A stretch of DNA of 64,000 nt. Origin: Branchipolynoe longqiensis (Eukaryota > Annelida > Polychaeta > Phyllodocida > Polynoidae). Within the stretch, counting starts at the first letter, position 1, and each line of letters begins with the position of its first letter. Below, in pieces: positions 11,471 to 21,899 of the stretch. Location of the stretch: assembly GCA_030323885.1 (NCBI GenBank), contig CM059190.1, forward strand, positions 83,134,709-83,198,708, in the 5' to 3' direction. A program made the position numbers and the translations under genes. The notes beneath the pieces were generated by a model. That model was not told the origin of the DNA. It saw nothing but the letters and a program-made list of their open reading frames with translations, and searched no databases.

Positions 11471-11880
11471 AACAAACAAACATAGATTGCCTGCTCACAT
11501 TAATACATAGGTACTCGACATACCATTGTAGGGTAAATAATCCTAATTGAAAAGAAATGGCTGGAAGACCATCGTTGACAAAAGAACTTATTCAGCAGAA
11601 TAAACATATGTACTAAAGGAGAGAGAGCCATAAACCCAAACTCTGATGCCTTGATGGATTATAAATAAGTAATCAGTCATACTACCCTAAGTTCTCAGTG
11701 TGATATTATTAGAAAAATAGGTAAGAAAAAAAGTAATAGAATCCAACGTCTAGCAGAAATTCTAAACGTTGTATATTTTCCTCCACCCCTCCTCCTTTAA
11801 AAACATAGAGAGCAAAAACATGAGATGATTGTTCAGTGGGTGGCTGGCGCAATGCCATTCTACTTGGCAAATGCCGTTCT

Positions 11881-11925
11881 GATATGACCTTAGATGTTGC
11901 TAGGATGTAAAACAGCAACAGACAA
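11881..11925 (+). mobile_element. SINE 3' tail fragment
   Basis: Contains GATATGACCTTAGATGTTGC followed by TAGGATGTAAAACAGCAAC. The rest of the SINE is absent. Confidence 0.75.
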
Positions 11926-12030
11926 ACTTGGCTAATGACTCCCGATTTGACAATGTACTCTGGAAATCAAATTCCAAACTTGCAGAGCCCCATAATTAAA
12001 AATCAGTTCCCTTGCCATGCATATATATAT

Positions 12031-12120
12031 GTAAGTACGCATTAAGCCGAAGGCAGTGTGGTGGATACAGTTTTTATTACTAAAGTCAACGTGGTAGTAT
12101 CTGGCTGGGCTACAAATGCC
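12031..12120 (-). repeat. Split direct repeat B2
   Basis: A 90-bp unit beginning GTAAGTACGCATTAAGCCGA. It is nearly identical to B1 at 12366-12455 and marks the 3' end of the YR retrotransposon. Confidence 0.9.
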
Positions 12121-12172
12121 CTACCGAAATATAAGGAATAAAAGAGATATAAATATAATAAAATAAAAATTA

Positions 12173-12348
12173 AAATAAATAGTACAGGTGTGTATAGTCT
12201 TTCAGACAGTAGCAGAGTGAACAGCAGGTGAAAGCTGTGGGGTATATATCACAGGTGGGTAGGCTGGTGGAATAGCCAAACCCCTCCCAGAGGGTTCGTC
12301 GAACCGATGGGAGGGGGCAGCACCATGCAATTCCTACATCCGCATATA
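12173..12348 (-). repeat. Split direct repeat A2
   Basis: Matches A1 at 22108-22248 (AGGTGTGTATAGTCTTTCAG through CCTACATCCGCATATA). A2 has about 36 bp that A1 lacks, around AGCCAAACCCCTCCC. Confidence 0.9.
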
Positions 12349-12365
12349 CTAGTATATAAGTTGGT

Positions 12366-12455
12366 GTAAGTACGCATTAAGCCGAAGGCAGTGTGTTGGA
12401 TACAGTTTTTATTACTAAAGTCAATGTGGTAGTATCTGGCTGGGCTACAAATGCC
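12366..12455 (-). repeat. Split direct repeat B1
   Basis: Internal copy of B2, located 26 bp beyond the recombinase stop codon. Confidence 0.9.
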
Positions 12456-12481
12456 AAGTCCCCAGGACCCTCTAGACAGAA

Positions 12482-13360
12482 CTAACTAACCCCCCCAAGG
12501 CAAGAGGCCACCCGCATGTCAGCGACTAGTCGCTCCGACAGAGGACGTGCAATATACTTATAGATCGCGTCGGAAGACCAATCGCCCCTAAGCCGGATCT
12601 CGTCGATCGGCGCGCCTTGAAGGGCGAGGTAAGTACACTCGCCTCGCCGCAGAGAATGGCATGAGAAATTCTCTCTGGCTAAGCCAGCTAGGGCAGCAAA
12701 GTATTTTATCGTAGACTGGAGCGTAGCGTATTCCAGGGGTGAATAGCCACCTGCCCGAGGGACCTGGAAGGCAGGCTCGCTGGGAGATACCTTGACTTGC
12801 GAGAAGTGCTTCTTCACCCAGAATACGGCACACGGGTCCGTATTAGGCACGCAAGCGACAGGAATAAGCAAGTCGCGTTCGGAGAACTGAATAGTCTTAG
12901 ACCGGCGAACGGTCAGCAACATACCCCATGGATGAAATGAGAAATCAGAACGGAGTAAGACCGATTCAGAATTAGGTATCTGACATTTTCGCAACAGTGC
13001 CCTAAACCCGGTCAGTATGGCTGCGCGCGTTGCGACATGGCCTTCACTACCAGACATATGAGAGAACATCCTAATCAATTCAGACGGCAACAAGGGGGGG
13101 GCACGCTTAACTGTGCATCCCAACATGCGCTTAGCCCCACCCATTATGGTTCAAATCTGGTGCGATGCAAAGTCAATGGGCGCGCTGACCTCAGATTTAA
13201 GAAAAACATTTAAGGCGCTTAAGTAGTTGGTGATAGATGAATATTTCAAAGTGCGGGACAACCAAACCACATATATGGCAACCTGAGAAGGGGAGCAAGG
13301 CAAGGGCGATAAGATTCCTTTAAATTCGTCTATGAAGTTGAAGTACTTCCATAGCTGCAT
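12482..13360 (-). pseudogene. Tyrosine recombinase of the YR retrotransposon
   Basis: This enzyme joins the circular cDNA of the element to the genome. The N-terminal part (13360-13151, about 69 residues) contains LWKYFNFIDEFK and a helical stretch typical of the DNA-binding SAM-like domain. It is cut by a TGA at 13151-13153, and the same frame resumes two codons later at 13144 for 220 residues. The catalytic part keeps the expected residues: an arginine in GFRALLRK, the HSLRRG box (H-x-x-R) near residue 167, and W and Y in GDWSSDAIYKYI. One in-frame stop is seen within this span. Another lies upstream at about 13390, so the true start is uncertain. It follows the RNase H frame by about 100 bp. 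Confidence 0.88.
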
Positions 13361-13460
13361 GGATCTGGTTGAGCGTGAATTTGTCGAATATTATTGATCG
13401 CTCATAGCCTTAGCCGCCCCTCTCAAGAGATCTAGGCCTGCAACGAAAAGGAGATGAACT

Positions 13461-14476
13461 TCAGGCAAACAGGGACGCGCAGCACAGTTTAGCGGTACAG
13501 CCTACCTCAGCTATGCGGGTCCTGCTAGAGGGCTCCCTCCACCTGCTAAGGGAATCACAGATTATATTATCCCTGCTGCAGATATATACAGATTTAATAT
13601 CAAAATTAAACTGGACAGAGAGCCAAACGAGCTCTTTGACGTAGACCATCATCTGCTTATTAATGCACCTGCCTGTAGAGAGAGATGCGTGCACCGTGTT
13701 ATTGTCGGTCACAAACACAATGCAATGGTCCCTCCACAGGTGGCACCAACGGCGGGCGGCCGCAAGGACCACCCACATTTCCTTTACGTTAATGTGTGCG
13801 CCCTCGCAAGCCCAATTGCCCTCAGCATAATGATGGCCCACCTCGGCAAGCAGGTCTGGCTCCTTACTGAAACTGCCCACAAGCCAATTGCCCGCATGGG
13901 TCGCTCCAAAACCCCAGCATGATGCGTAGCTATAAACCACGATAGAAATCGTGTGTACACCTAAAATCTTTGCATAACCGTTAAAGGTTTTGGCATAGTT
14001 TAACCACCAGTGCAGTTCAGAGCGGAACTCCGCGTTCAGCCTTAATTTATAGTACGCGTTCCTTAGCTGGCGTATAGCATCATATGCTCTGGTGGAGAAG
14101 GAGCGGCCGCCGGTAGCGCAATGGGCCAGCAGGCCGCCCAACTTTTCCAGTTCCTTCCGAGTAACCTTCCTGCGGCCCAAGAAGTCAAGGAGAACGCGCT
14201 TTAATTTAACAATTTTGTCACTAGGCAATCTCAGCTGGAGCATAACAGAATCAATTTCTATACCCAGAAACCTAGAACATTGGGAAGGGGCTAAAAGCTT
14301 AGGGTAGCTTAGATAGAAGCCTAAGCGGCGGAGAACAGAGATTACAATATATTGGTTAAGTAAACATTCATCATAATCATCACCGAGGACGGCGAAATCA
14401 TCCAAGTAATTCACAATATGGGTGACGCCTTCCTTACGGGCGCAACGCACGACAAAATCAGAAATTCTGCTAAAAA
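13461..14476 (-). pseudogene. Reverse transcriptase C-terminal half and RNase H
   Basis: The frame downstream of the LTR insertion encodes the palm with the catalytic YLDDF box (the xDD of RT motif C), preceded by YIFSRISDF and followed by CSRFLGIEIDS (motif E region). It then encodes an RNase H domain with an acidic glutamate in INVKEMWVVLAAARRW and aspartate in FVTDNN. The frame itself opens up to 14618, but its first 45 or so residues are translated LTR. The N-terminal RT half lies at 16033-16320. The enzyme copies the element RNA to DNA. It ends in TGA at 13461. RT family assignment rests on the neighbouring YR gene and split repeats as well as motifs. Confidence 0.88.
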
Positions 14477-14626
14477 TGTAACATCTCAGGTATGCGAGGC
14501 ATGCAAGGCAGGGCAGGGTGGTCATGTGACCACCTGACCACCAACGGAACCGACTAGTGAGCTGTGAATAAACCAGTCTACCAACAGAGCTCAAGGTGTT
14601 CACACGTGTCCTGTACATACATCACA
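14477..14626 (+). repeat. 5' LTR of the gag-only element
   Basis: 150 bp, beginning TGTAACATCTC and ending CATCACA. It contains AATAAA as a likely polyadenylation signal and a palindromic GGTGGTCATGTGACCACC in the part missing from the 3' LTR. Confidence 0.75.
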
Positions 14627-14644
14627 TGGTGTCAGATCAGAACG
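14627..14644 (+). promoter_or_regulatory. Primer-binding site, likely tRNA-Leu
   Basis: TGGTGTCAGA directly after the LTR is the complement of a tRNA 3' end reading TCTGACACCA. That fits a leucine tRNA of the CAA type by recall. The LTR element at 19147 has the same site. Confidence 0.55.
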
Positions 14645-14651
14645 AGACAGA

Positions 14652-15557
14652 ATGACGACGTCGGGGCTAAAACCACCGGCACCGGTAAAGTTATCAAATA
14701 ACATGGCAATGAACTCGCGTGATTGGCTGAGTTCTTATGAGATATATGCCGGCGCTGCTGGTGTGATAGCAAAGTCAGAGAAGGTACAGTGTCATACGTT
14801 TCTACATGTCGCGGGACCGGACGCCCAAAAAGTTTACCGAACATTCAAATTGGAGAGTACCGAGAGAGACAAGATAAGTCCATTGGTTGAAGCATTCAAG
14901 AAGTATTGTGAGGGAAAAGTGAATATTACTGTTGTCAGGTATAAATTCCACTCATATAACCAAACAACCGAGGATATGGACTTGTACATAAGAGAGTTAA
15001 GAAATAGGATAGAGTACTGTGAATATGGAGAGCTTTATGATTCGCTGTTATGCGACCACCTCGTGTGCGGAGTTAAAAGCAAGGAACTTCGGAATAGACT
15101 GTTAAAGACACCCAACCTCGACCTAGAACGGTGTGTAGAAATGTGCCGCCTCAGTGAACATGAGGATTCGCAGTTAAGTGGTAACAATGAAGCGGTCGAA
15201 GGTCAAGTAGACGCCCTCTCCAAATATAAACGACAAAAGTTCACGCCCTCTGCTGGTGCCACGTACACTCAAAGGGGCGGGGCCAGCAGATATCCAACCT
15301 ATGAAAAAAGGGGCGTATCCCATGAGGAGTGCACCCGGTGTGGGTACCGGCATGGTGGTCGGCCATGCCCAGCAAAAGGGAAGGAATGCACAGGCTGCCA
15401 TAAAATTGGACATTTCAAGAAAGTATGCAGAAACAGCAGAATGACGACTCTTGTAGACGAAATACAAGTGGACGGAGAAGAGGAAATGGACCTGTCGCTG
15501 GGGGAACTCAACAGTGACTTCTTCGTCGGAGAGAGTCAGGGACATAGAGCGCCTTGA
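14652..15557 (+). CDS. Gag-like protein with zinc knuckle, gypsy-type
   Basis: An uninterrupted 301-residue frame starting 8 codons after the LTR, as expected for gag. It would package element RNA into a particle. The N-terminal half has HVAGPDAQKVY and a helical capsid-like region up to about residue 180, collinear with the Gag at 19357. A C-terminal pair of zinc-binding motifs follows at about residues 226-260: a CTRCGYRHGGRPC motif and a standard CTGCHKIGHFKKVC knuckle (C-x2-C-x4-H-x4-C). It ends at the position where the related protein passes into protease: NSDFFVG here aligns with ATDLFVG there, then a stop follows 8 residues on. The open frame in an otherwise decayed neighbourhood suggests a recent or maintained gene. 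Confidence 0.85.
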   Translation: MTTSGLKPPAPVKLSNNMAMNSRDWLSSYEIYAGAAGVIAKSEKVQCHTFLHVAGPDAQKVYRTFKLESTERDKISPLVEAFKKYCEGKVNITVVRYKFHSYNQTTEDMDLYIRELRNRIEYCEYGELYDSLLCDHLVCGVKSKELRNRLLKTPNLDLERCVEMCRLSEHEDSQLSGNNEAVEGQVDALSKYKRQKFTPSAGATYTQRGGASRYPTYEKRGVSHEECTRCGYRHGGRPCPAKGKECTGCHKIGHFKKVCRNSRMTTLVDEIQVDGEEEMDLSLGELNSDFFVGESQGHRAP

Positions 15558-15939
15558 GTGTGTGAGGGTAAAATTGTGTGTTCAAATTACATTGTCATTG
15601 GATATGTTCTTAGTACATGATAGTAGACATTGAACTGTATGAGGTTGTAGAAATGGGAGCAAAGCATTGTGAGGTAGCATGCTGCCATGAAATGATCGAT
15701 TTAATGAGGAATATTGGATGTATTTTGTATAACATGTTGTATTGTTCAAACCGTATGTACTTTGTTCGGTGTTAGAGGGGCAAAGCCCGAAGGTAAGACA
15801 TGCCATAGGTCGGCAGACAAATTGCAAATGATGACAACATTTAAAAAAAAATATTTTGTTATATATACTTGATAAAAAAAATTAAAAAATTAAAATTAAA
15901 AGATTTTAAAAAAAAGAAAAAAAAGAGAGAGAAGGGAGA
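15558..15939 (+). other. Non-coding tail of the gag-only element with polypurine tract
   Basis: About 380 bp with no protease, RT or integrase remnant visible. It becomes A-rich after 15840, and the last 30 or so bases (to 15939) are almost only A and G, the expected polypurine tract for plus-strand priming. Confidence 0.7.
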
Positions 15940-16032
15940 TGTAAGGTATGCGAGGCCGACTAGTGAGCTGTGAATAAACCAGTCTACCAACAGAGCTCAA
16001 AGTGTTCACACGTGTCCTGTACATACATCACA
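15940..16032 (+). repeat. 3' LTR of the gag-only element
   Basis: 93 bp, beginning TGTAAGGTATGCGAGG and ending CATCACA, colinear with the 5' LTR apart from two gaps. Confidence 0.75.
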
Positions 16033-17170
16033 GAGGAGAGTCCCATACACAGATGGTTGTAAAAAAATAATTAGTTCCCACTACCGAAGTTCCATCTGAT
16101 TGCCTGGGGAGGGCGGTCGGAAGGGTGAATATTAAGAGCCCTATAGGCATCCTTTATATCTATGCATGTAATGAAGTCGCCCCATGCCATAACTTTCACC
16201 AAATCTCCCACTCCAAGATATGAATTTTTTTTTTAATTTCAGAAACATAGTTATTCACAGATCGACCGATAGGCTTACTGCAGTCAACGATTGTTCGGTA
16301 GCTGCCCCCAGTTGATTATGGGATGGCAAAGACGTTGTGAACGCACAATGCTTCACCACTCGTTCGGCTTATATAACCACAGGAAAGTTCGCTGCGTAAC
16401 TTTGAATCAATAAAACTGTTCTGGGTGCTCCTATTGCAATTACCTGCATCAACTGCGTGACATGAAGGATTTATAACCTTAAAGCCAAAGATTGCCCCAT
16501 GCAAAACAAACTCAGTGTCTGGGTCAATGTCCTCCCCGGCAAAGCAGTCACAGAAACAGCGGCATGGTTTGAATTGGGATAACTGGCTTGCTATGTAGTG
16601 AGTGCACAAGCAAGTAGCGTCAGAACATGCAGCAGTGACAGTAAAGGTGACGCTTTCATTGGAGTAAGTGTCGAGGGCGCTAACACAAAGGCCTTGCCCA
16701 CAGGCCTTAACACTCAACCAACTAATGTCAACAGCTTCAAGGGCATAGCGTAGTAAGGGGTTGGATAGTTGGCACGGGGAGCAGAAAGAGTCACCAGCGC
16801 CCCCCATGCCAACACGGGCGGTTATCACCGGCGCGCTGCAAAGGTCAGGGGAATCTGATTTAACTGCGTCACGGGGGCAAACAATGGGGAAATTAGCGCC
16901 ATTGGTATAGCTCACATTGCCTGTGCTGGTGAAGACTTGACTAGGGGTGCCTACCTGGTGACAATTAGAGTTGCTGGGACACATACCCACTCCCATTATG
17001 TCAAAACAGTGCACAAAATCGTCAGTACCAGCTTCAGAAAGAGGGGGGTGTCCAGCCACCGGCAATATGTCGAGGCCTGGGCGGGTGTCTGGGTCTGAAG
17101 CGACATAGTCGTTAGCCACAAATACACAGTTGCAAACTTTTTTCCGACCCCGACCCCGGCCCTTTGGCAT
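16033..17170 (-). pseudogene. N-terminal Pol and first half of reverse transcriptase
   Basis: From ATG at 17170 an 284-residue frame runs to a TAA at 16316. It begins with a basic stretch (PKGRGRGRKK) and has a cysteine-rich middle. Near the end it reads LHGAIFGFKVIN and CVHNVFAIP, the region just before RT domain 1 in DIRS-type elements. Past the stop, the same frame reads STGG and VDCSKPIGRSVNNY, then shifts at an A-run near 16220. After the shift a further RT segment follows, with FITCIDIKDAYRAL (motif A, catalytic D) and PPQAIRWNFG. Another TAA lies just beyond. So the RT has at least two stops and one frameshift before the LTR insertion at 16032. Confidence 0.8.
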
Positions 17171-18283
17171 TCATTCCTTAAGACAATTTCCCCTATTGTG
17201 TGACTTGCTCCCGCAGCGGGAGCACCAGTGGCCGAAATTGCATGTTTTTTCATCTCGCCTACAGCCATCTGTTTTATTGTAAGAGAAACAGGGCTTCTTC
17301 CCGTCTTTACAGAAACGTTGACCAGAACTGCCCTTAACACCCTTGGTTGCGCCCTGACTACCTCTAGCTGACTGGGTCTCCATAAACTCGAAGGCGTAAT
17401 ATTTAAGTGCTAGTTCGGGGTTACCGTCACAGAAGGCATCATAGCCCTCGGTGACGGCAAGTTTCCGGACTGCAAGGTCATACTTAGCGTGTGATTGGTC
17501 CTGAAACTTCTACGTTTTCGCCTTCCCGCAAATATATTTCATATGTTTAACGATGCGCCTCAGCTCCCATAAGTCCAAATCCTTTTTGTCGAGGACCCAA
17601 CCGCAACACGACTCCAGCACTTCGAAGGGGGGCAATTTCTTTAAGTCCTTACGGTCCTCCAAGTATCTACACAGCGACCACTTACTGTGCCTCCTTCGTT
17701 CATGGCTTGTTGTCCCGTCCGAGGTGCTTGAGCTTGACGAATGCCGGCGCCACCGTCGGTGCCGCCAGTCGTGAGACCTGCTCCTCGTCCGGCTTGTGCT
17801 CCGGCCTCTCTTGTGCTTGGCCGTCAGCTCGGCCATTTCATCAGCCAAGTGGCGTTCGCATCGGTCGAGTTCCATGCAATGTTTCCGATGCTGCAGAGCC
17901 CCTTCCTTTTCAGCTATCGCGGCCTCCCTCTCGTCCATCTCACTGTCGCTTGGTGGTGCCTTAGATGTAGTTGGAGATTGAGTCCCCTCCGCCATCGGCG
18001 AAGATCCACTGTCGTCAGACATTGCACTCAATTTCGCCGACACTCGTTTGGTGTGCCTCGTCTGCATAATTGCCGTAGGGCAGTTGTCGTTAACCGGACC
18101 ACGATGAGTACAGCCACACGGTCCACAATACATAAGTTTCAGCTGCGCCGAGAAGAATAATGTTGCAAAAGTTTCAAAGTCATTAAGAGTATCCTGCAAT
18201 TTATTCCCTATGTATAGCGCGTGTGTAATTGTCAGGATAATAAAAAATAAAATGATATAGGGAGTTAGAAGTCGTGCGTCCAA
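17171..18283 (-). pseudogene. Gag of the YR retrotransposon
   Basis: The frame runs from about 18283 to a TGA at 17171-17173 and is broken by one TAG at 17510-17512. The first ~90 residues include a hydrophobic stretch and may be upstream of the true start; a methionine in the KLSAMSDDSG context is a better candidate. Then come a charged, coiled-coil-like segment (EREAAIAEKEGALQHRK), an Arg/Ser-rich stretch (RGRSTSRTRSRSHDW), and a conserved-looking domain (KKLPPFEVLESCCGWVLDKK). The C-terminal part has a C-x8-C-x6-C-x3-H motif and a zinc knuckle CSRCGSKSHNRGNC. It would bind element RNA. The stop is immediately followed by the Pol ATG in the same frame. Confidence 0.8.
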
Positions 18284-18760
18284 AATACTTGGGTTTAATG
18301 CACATCGACGGTTAAATCGCCTTCAGGCCAGGCATAATCTTGCTTACCTTCTATAAGTAAAATAAATTGATAATATATGTGGCAGTTGCAGTCGTGTGTC
18401 GAAATGTTATCGAAAATCACGACGTCCAAAGTATCTGGGTAAGGCACATCGACAATCAGGTATGCTCCCCGCCAACCGTCGTTGTTTTTCAAATATATTA
18501 GTGAGATAAATTGATCTATATGCAGTTGCAGTCATGTGTCGAAGCTGTAATCGACAATCACGTTCTCCAACAGCTTTGGTTAAATCCACATCAACAATCA
18601 AATAGTCTTCCCGCCAACCGCCATCTTGTTCTTTTTTAGAACTAAAATAAATTGAATATATATGAGATTTTTATGTTGAGTGTCGGAGCAGTAATCGACA
18701 CGCTTGAATTCATTATGTATCGGTTAAATAAACATCAACAATCCCATTGGCTTGAGCGTT
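18270..18760 (-). repeat. ~140-bp tandem repeats in the 5' region of the YR element
   Basis: About 3.5 diverged units starting near 18278, 18424, 18565 and 18703. Each shows a TCCAA...TTGG block, an ACATC.AC block, an AAATAAATTGA-like block and a TGTCGA block. They sit between the terminal repeat A1 and gag, where promoter or enhancer repeats could lie; that role is inferred. Confidence 0.65.
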
Positions 18761-19146
18761 GTTGTTATTGATAGATAAAGTTGTCGACAATCATGGCAGC
18801 TTTCCCGCCATCCGCCATCTTGGTCAATTACACTGATTTCGTCAACTCGACACACAAGATAACCAATTCGACTAGGTTTAAATGAAAATAAGAGTGTCGA
18901 CACGCTAGACGTCGACAACTCTCGCGGCTCCCTCGACAATAGTCAACGTATGCATTACGATCGATCTTTAAACTCGACACAATGGCATAGTATCGACAGT
19001 GACAATCGACTTGTTGATAGAATATATAAATGTGAATGGTGTTTTGCTCACGACTCAGGTAACCGATCGTCCTCTATTTGGTTGGGCTCCAGGCTTGTCA
19101 TGGCAGTAGTGAACCAACACAGGTAGCAAGTAGACTGTGTGGTAGG

Positions 19147-19337
19147 TGTGATATAGGCGTAATAGACGTCTAGACCTGTGGGTAATATATGTTAACGATA
19201 TGCAGAGTTGGGGACAAAGAGATATGCAAATGAGATGACGTCATGGAAAGTTTAGCCGTCGGGTCAAGCGTGCCCTACGCCGTGAATAAACCATTCAGTA
19301 TCCAGAACTCGAAGTGTTCAGACGTTGTACTTTCACA
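19147..19337 (+). repeat. 5' LTR (191 bp)
   Basis: Begins TGTGATATAGGCG and ends GTACTTTCACA. It contains TGACGTCA, a CRE-like palindrome, at about 19236 and AATAAA near 19284 as polyadenylation signal. Confidence 0.92.
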
Positions 19338-19356
19338 TGGTGTCAGATGAGGAAGA

Positions 19357-20592
19357 ATGCCGCCCGCAAATACTTTGCCGGGTTTGCGGCCGCCTGGTCA
19401 GCTTGTCCTCAGCAACAACGCGAGATCGAACTGGAAAACATGGATCAGAGCATATGATATATACGCCACTGCAGCAGGTGTCATATTGAAAGGAGAACGA
19501 GTGCAATGCTGCATCTTCCTTCACGTTGCTGGCGAGGAAGCGCAAAAGGTATTTACCAATATGACTTTTGCGTTCGTCAATCAAGACAAGATCAAGCCGT
19601 TAACTGAAGCATTTCAGGTTTATTGTGTCGGTAAGAGCAGTATAATTATCACACGATACAAATTCAATTCGCATAATCAAGCATCAGAAAATATGGCGAC
19701 GTACATCACAGCGTTAAGGGACAAAGTCAAGGACTGTGAATACGGAGTGGTGGAGGAGTCGCCTTTGCGCGATCGAATTGTGGCTGGCGTAAAAAATGTG
19801 AATTTGGGGAACAAATTGCTTCAAACTACTGAGTTAACGTTGACAAAGTGCATAAGTATGTGCGAAATGAGTGAGTTCAGTTCAGATCTGTTGGAGGACA
19901 CCAAATCAGACGTGGAAAGTAAAGACATAGATTTCATTCAGAATTATGCTAATGTGCGTACCGGTGCACCGGCGGTCCGGTCAGCGGAGACGCCATCTTG
20001 GAAATCGCCATCTTGGATTGCCGGCGGCGCCGGTGCAAGAGATTTCAAGATCCGCTGCCAGAACTGTGGATATGAGCACCGCCGGGGAGTCTGCCCAGCG
20101 AAAGGAAAGGCGTGCATTGCCTGTAAGAAGATCGGGCACTTCGGGAAGGTCTGTAGGAGCAGGCTCGGGAGAGTCAACGAGCTTCACGTCGAAGCGCCCG
20201 ACCCTCACAATGCTGAGCAAGACCCGGATCCGGCGGAAGTCAATGTACTGGCAACGGATCTGTTTGTGGGCGCCGTCGATCGCGGTGCTGGTCGGGATGC
20301 CGAGCTGTGGCATGCAATCGTTCGGGTGAACGGTTGTCCTGTCAAGTTTAAGCTTGACACTGGATCGGAGGCAAACGTGCTTCCGAGGTTCATCTTCGAC
20401 AGAGTCGCTCCGGGGAGGCTGGCGAACACCAGATGTTCATTGGTGACGTTCTCCGGTCACCGGATCACACCGGATCACGGCACTGCTCGACGTCAACGAC
20501 AGTGTGCTTCGGTTCCAGGTGGTGCCAGATTTCCAGCCCATCCTGGGCAAGCAGGCTTGTGTGACGTTGAACCTGCTGGCATGTGTGGATGA
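19357..20592 (+). pseudogene. Gag-protease of the gypsy-like element
   Basis: A 411-residue frame. Residues 1-190 form a capsid-like Gag region with HVAGEEAQKVF, homologous to the gag-only element. The zinc region (about 226-270) has CQNCGYEHRRGVC and the knuckle CIACKKIGHFGKVC. After VNGCPVKFKL comes the aspartic protease active site DTGSEANVL at about residue 338. The frame is lost near 20470, where a short CCGGATCAC word is duplicated; protease sequence (LRFQVVPDFQPILG) continues in another frame from 20504. The gene would supply the particle protein and the enzyme that matures it. The frameshift and the missing RT make it non-autonomous. Confidence 0.88.
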
Positions 20593-20608
20593 GGTGCACA
20601 GGTCTGGG

Positions 20609-20682
20609 CCGATGAACATGGCCAAACTGACGAACATTGGCAAACCGACGAACATTGGCAAACCGACGAACATGGCCAAATA
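20609..20682 (+). repeat. 18-bp tandem repeat at the RT deletion point
   Basis: Units close to CCGACGAACATTGGCAAA are repeated, and AACATGGCCAAA occurs at both ends of the tract. It occupies the place where RT, RNase H and the start of integrase should be. Confidence 0.8.
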
Positions 20683-21641
20683 TTAACAAGCAAATCGAGG
20701 ATAAAGTCAGTCGGTGTGACACTTGTCAGAACAACCGAAAAAATTTGCATAGCGAACCATTGATAAATCACCCGATCGCCTGTCAACCATATGATAAAGT
20801 GGGGGCCGATTTATTTGAGTTAAATCATATGAATTACCTGATAACTGTAGATTACTACACCAAGTTTCCAGAAGTAACGCTTTTGGGCGATACGTCATCT
20901 GTCACTGTTATTGAAGCGTTAAAAGACAACTTTGCAAGGCACGGTATTCCTAGTCAGGTAGTGTCGGATAATGGTCCACAGGTTAAGAGCCATGAGTACA
21001 GGGAGTTTGCACTGCATTACGGGTTCAAGGCCGTGTATTCCAGTCCACAGTATCCGCGTAGCAACGGTCAGGTTGAGCGGTTCGTTCAAACAGTTAAGGA
21101 CATGTTAAAGAAGTGTGAGAAAACTGGAGCTGATTTTCAGTTAGCATTGCTGAATTATCGCAATACTCCATTGCCTGTCCTGAACGTATCTCCAGCGCAG
21201 TTGCTCATGAGCAGAAGGTTGAGAGGCAGATTACCTATGGCAAAGGGTATTTTGGTGCCTAAAACGCAGGATCCTAAGAAAAGGCAGACAGCTCAGCGGC
21301 AGAGTAGTCAGAAAGCGTTTCATGACCGGAAGTGCAGTAAGGCGCACAAGCCCATGAAAGTTGGAGATAGGATAAAGTACAAAAATAATGCTGGGGAATG
21401 GAAAAAAGGTATTATTTTGGGATGGACTGGGGTGTCCGGGAGAGAATATCAGATTTTAAATGAGTCGGGCAACATGTTGTATCTTAACCGAGTGCAAATG
21501 ATTGGAGCGCCTGTGGAGGGGCGGCCCGAGTTAGTCGTGCAGACGCAATCTGGGTCAGCGTCAGCGCCAAATGTAAACAGTATGGTTAATCTAAGTAGGT
21601 CAGGGTGGCTGATAAGGCCGGCGAGCAGGTTAGATCTATAG
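20683..21641 (+). pseudogene. Integrase of the gypsy-like element, N-terminus truncated
   Basis: The frame opens at 20637, but integrase homology starts at about INKQIEDKVSRCDTC (20683). The N-terminal HHCC zinc domain is cut, retaining only its last cysteines. The catalytic core is complete: D in GADLFELN, D in SDNGPQV, E in NGQVERF (DDE triad). The C-terminal part (KPMKVGDRIKYKNNAGEW) is an SH3-like region, and the frame ends RLDL. The enzyme would insert the element cDNA and make the 5-bp target duplication seen here. Without a start and without RT this copy cannot move alone. Confidence 0.88.
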
Positions 21642-21899
21642 TAGGTCAGTGTGCTTCCGACGGTTGCACGGTTAAGATGTGCATGTACAGTTAAGTTTAT
21701 TTCAGCTTTTGTGTTTACTGTTGATACATATGGACAATATGAGATGTCAGGCATTACGGCCGGAGTGTTGAGGACTTAAGTACATGGTGCACTCAGACAT
21801 TTGCAAGTTAAGTGCGCATATATTTGATATTGTATATTTTATGTTTCTTCATTGTTATTTTGTAACATTTCATGTTTCAGAAATACTTTGAGGGGGGGA

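Larger units (their letters stand above)
14477..16032 (+). mobile_element. Gag-only LTR retroelement inserted in the RT gene
   Basis: The 5' LTR (14477-14626) and 3' LTR (15940-16032) share the words GGTATGCGAGGC and CGACTAGTGAGCTGTG and the end GTACATACATCACA. A primer-binding site starts TGGTGTCAGA at 14627 and an A/G-rich polypurine tract sits before the 3' LTR. One open gag frame lies between, and no protease, RT or integrase is present. The 5' LTR is 57 bp longer than the 3' LTR (about 7 bp plus about 50 bp). I cannot find a clean target duplication, so the exact edges may be off by a few bases. It splits the host element's RT between its conserved motifs. Confidence 0.85.

Noticed and set aside
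15174..15545. 123-residue minus-strand frame
   Set aside because: Opposite-strand shadow of the Gag frame at 14652-15557, without motifs of its own.
17741..18160. 139-residue plus-strand frame
   Set aside because: It is the shadow of the minus-strand Gag gene, open because of the Arg/Ser-rich codons.
19220..19245. CRE-like TGACGTCA as a host regulatory site
   Set aside because: It occurs in both copies of the LTR, so it belongs to the retroelement.
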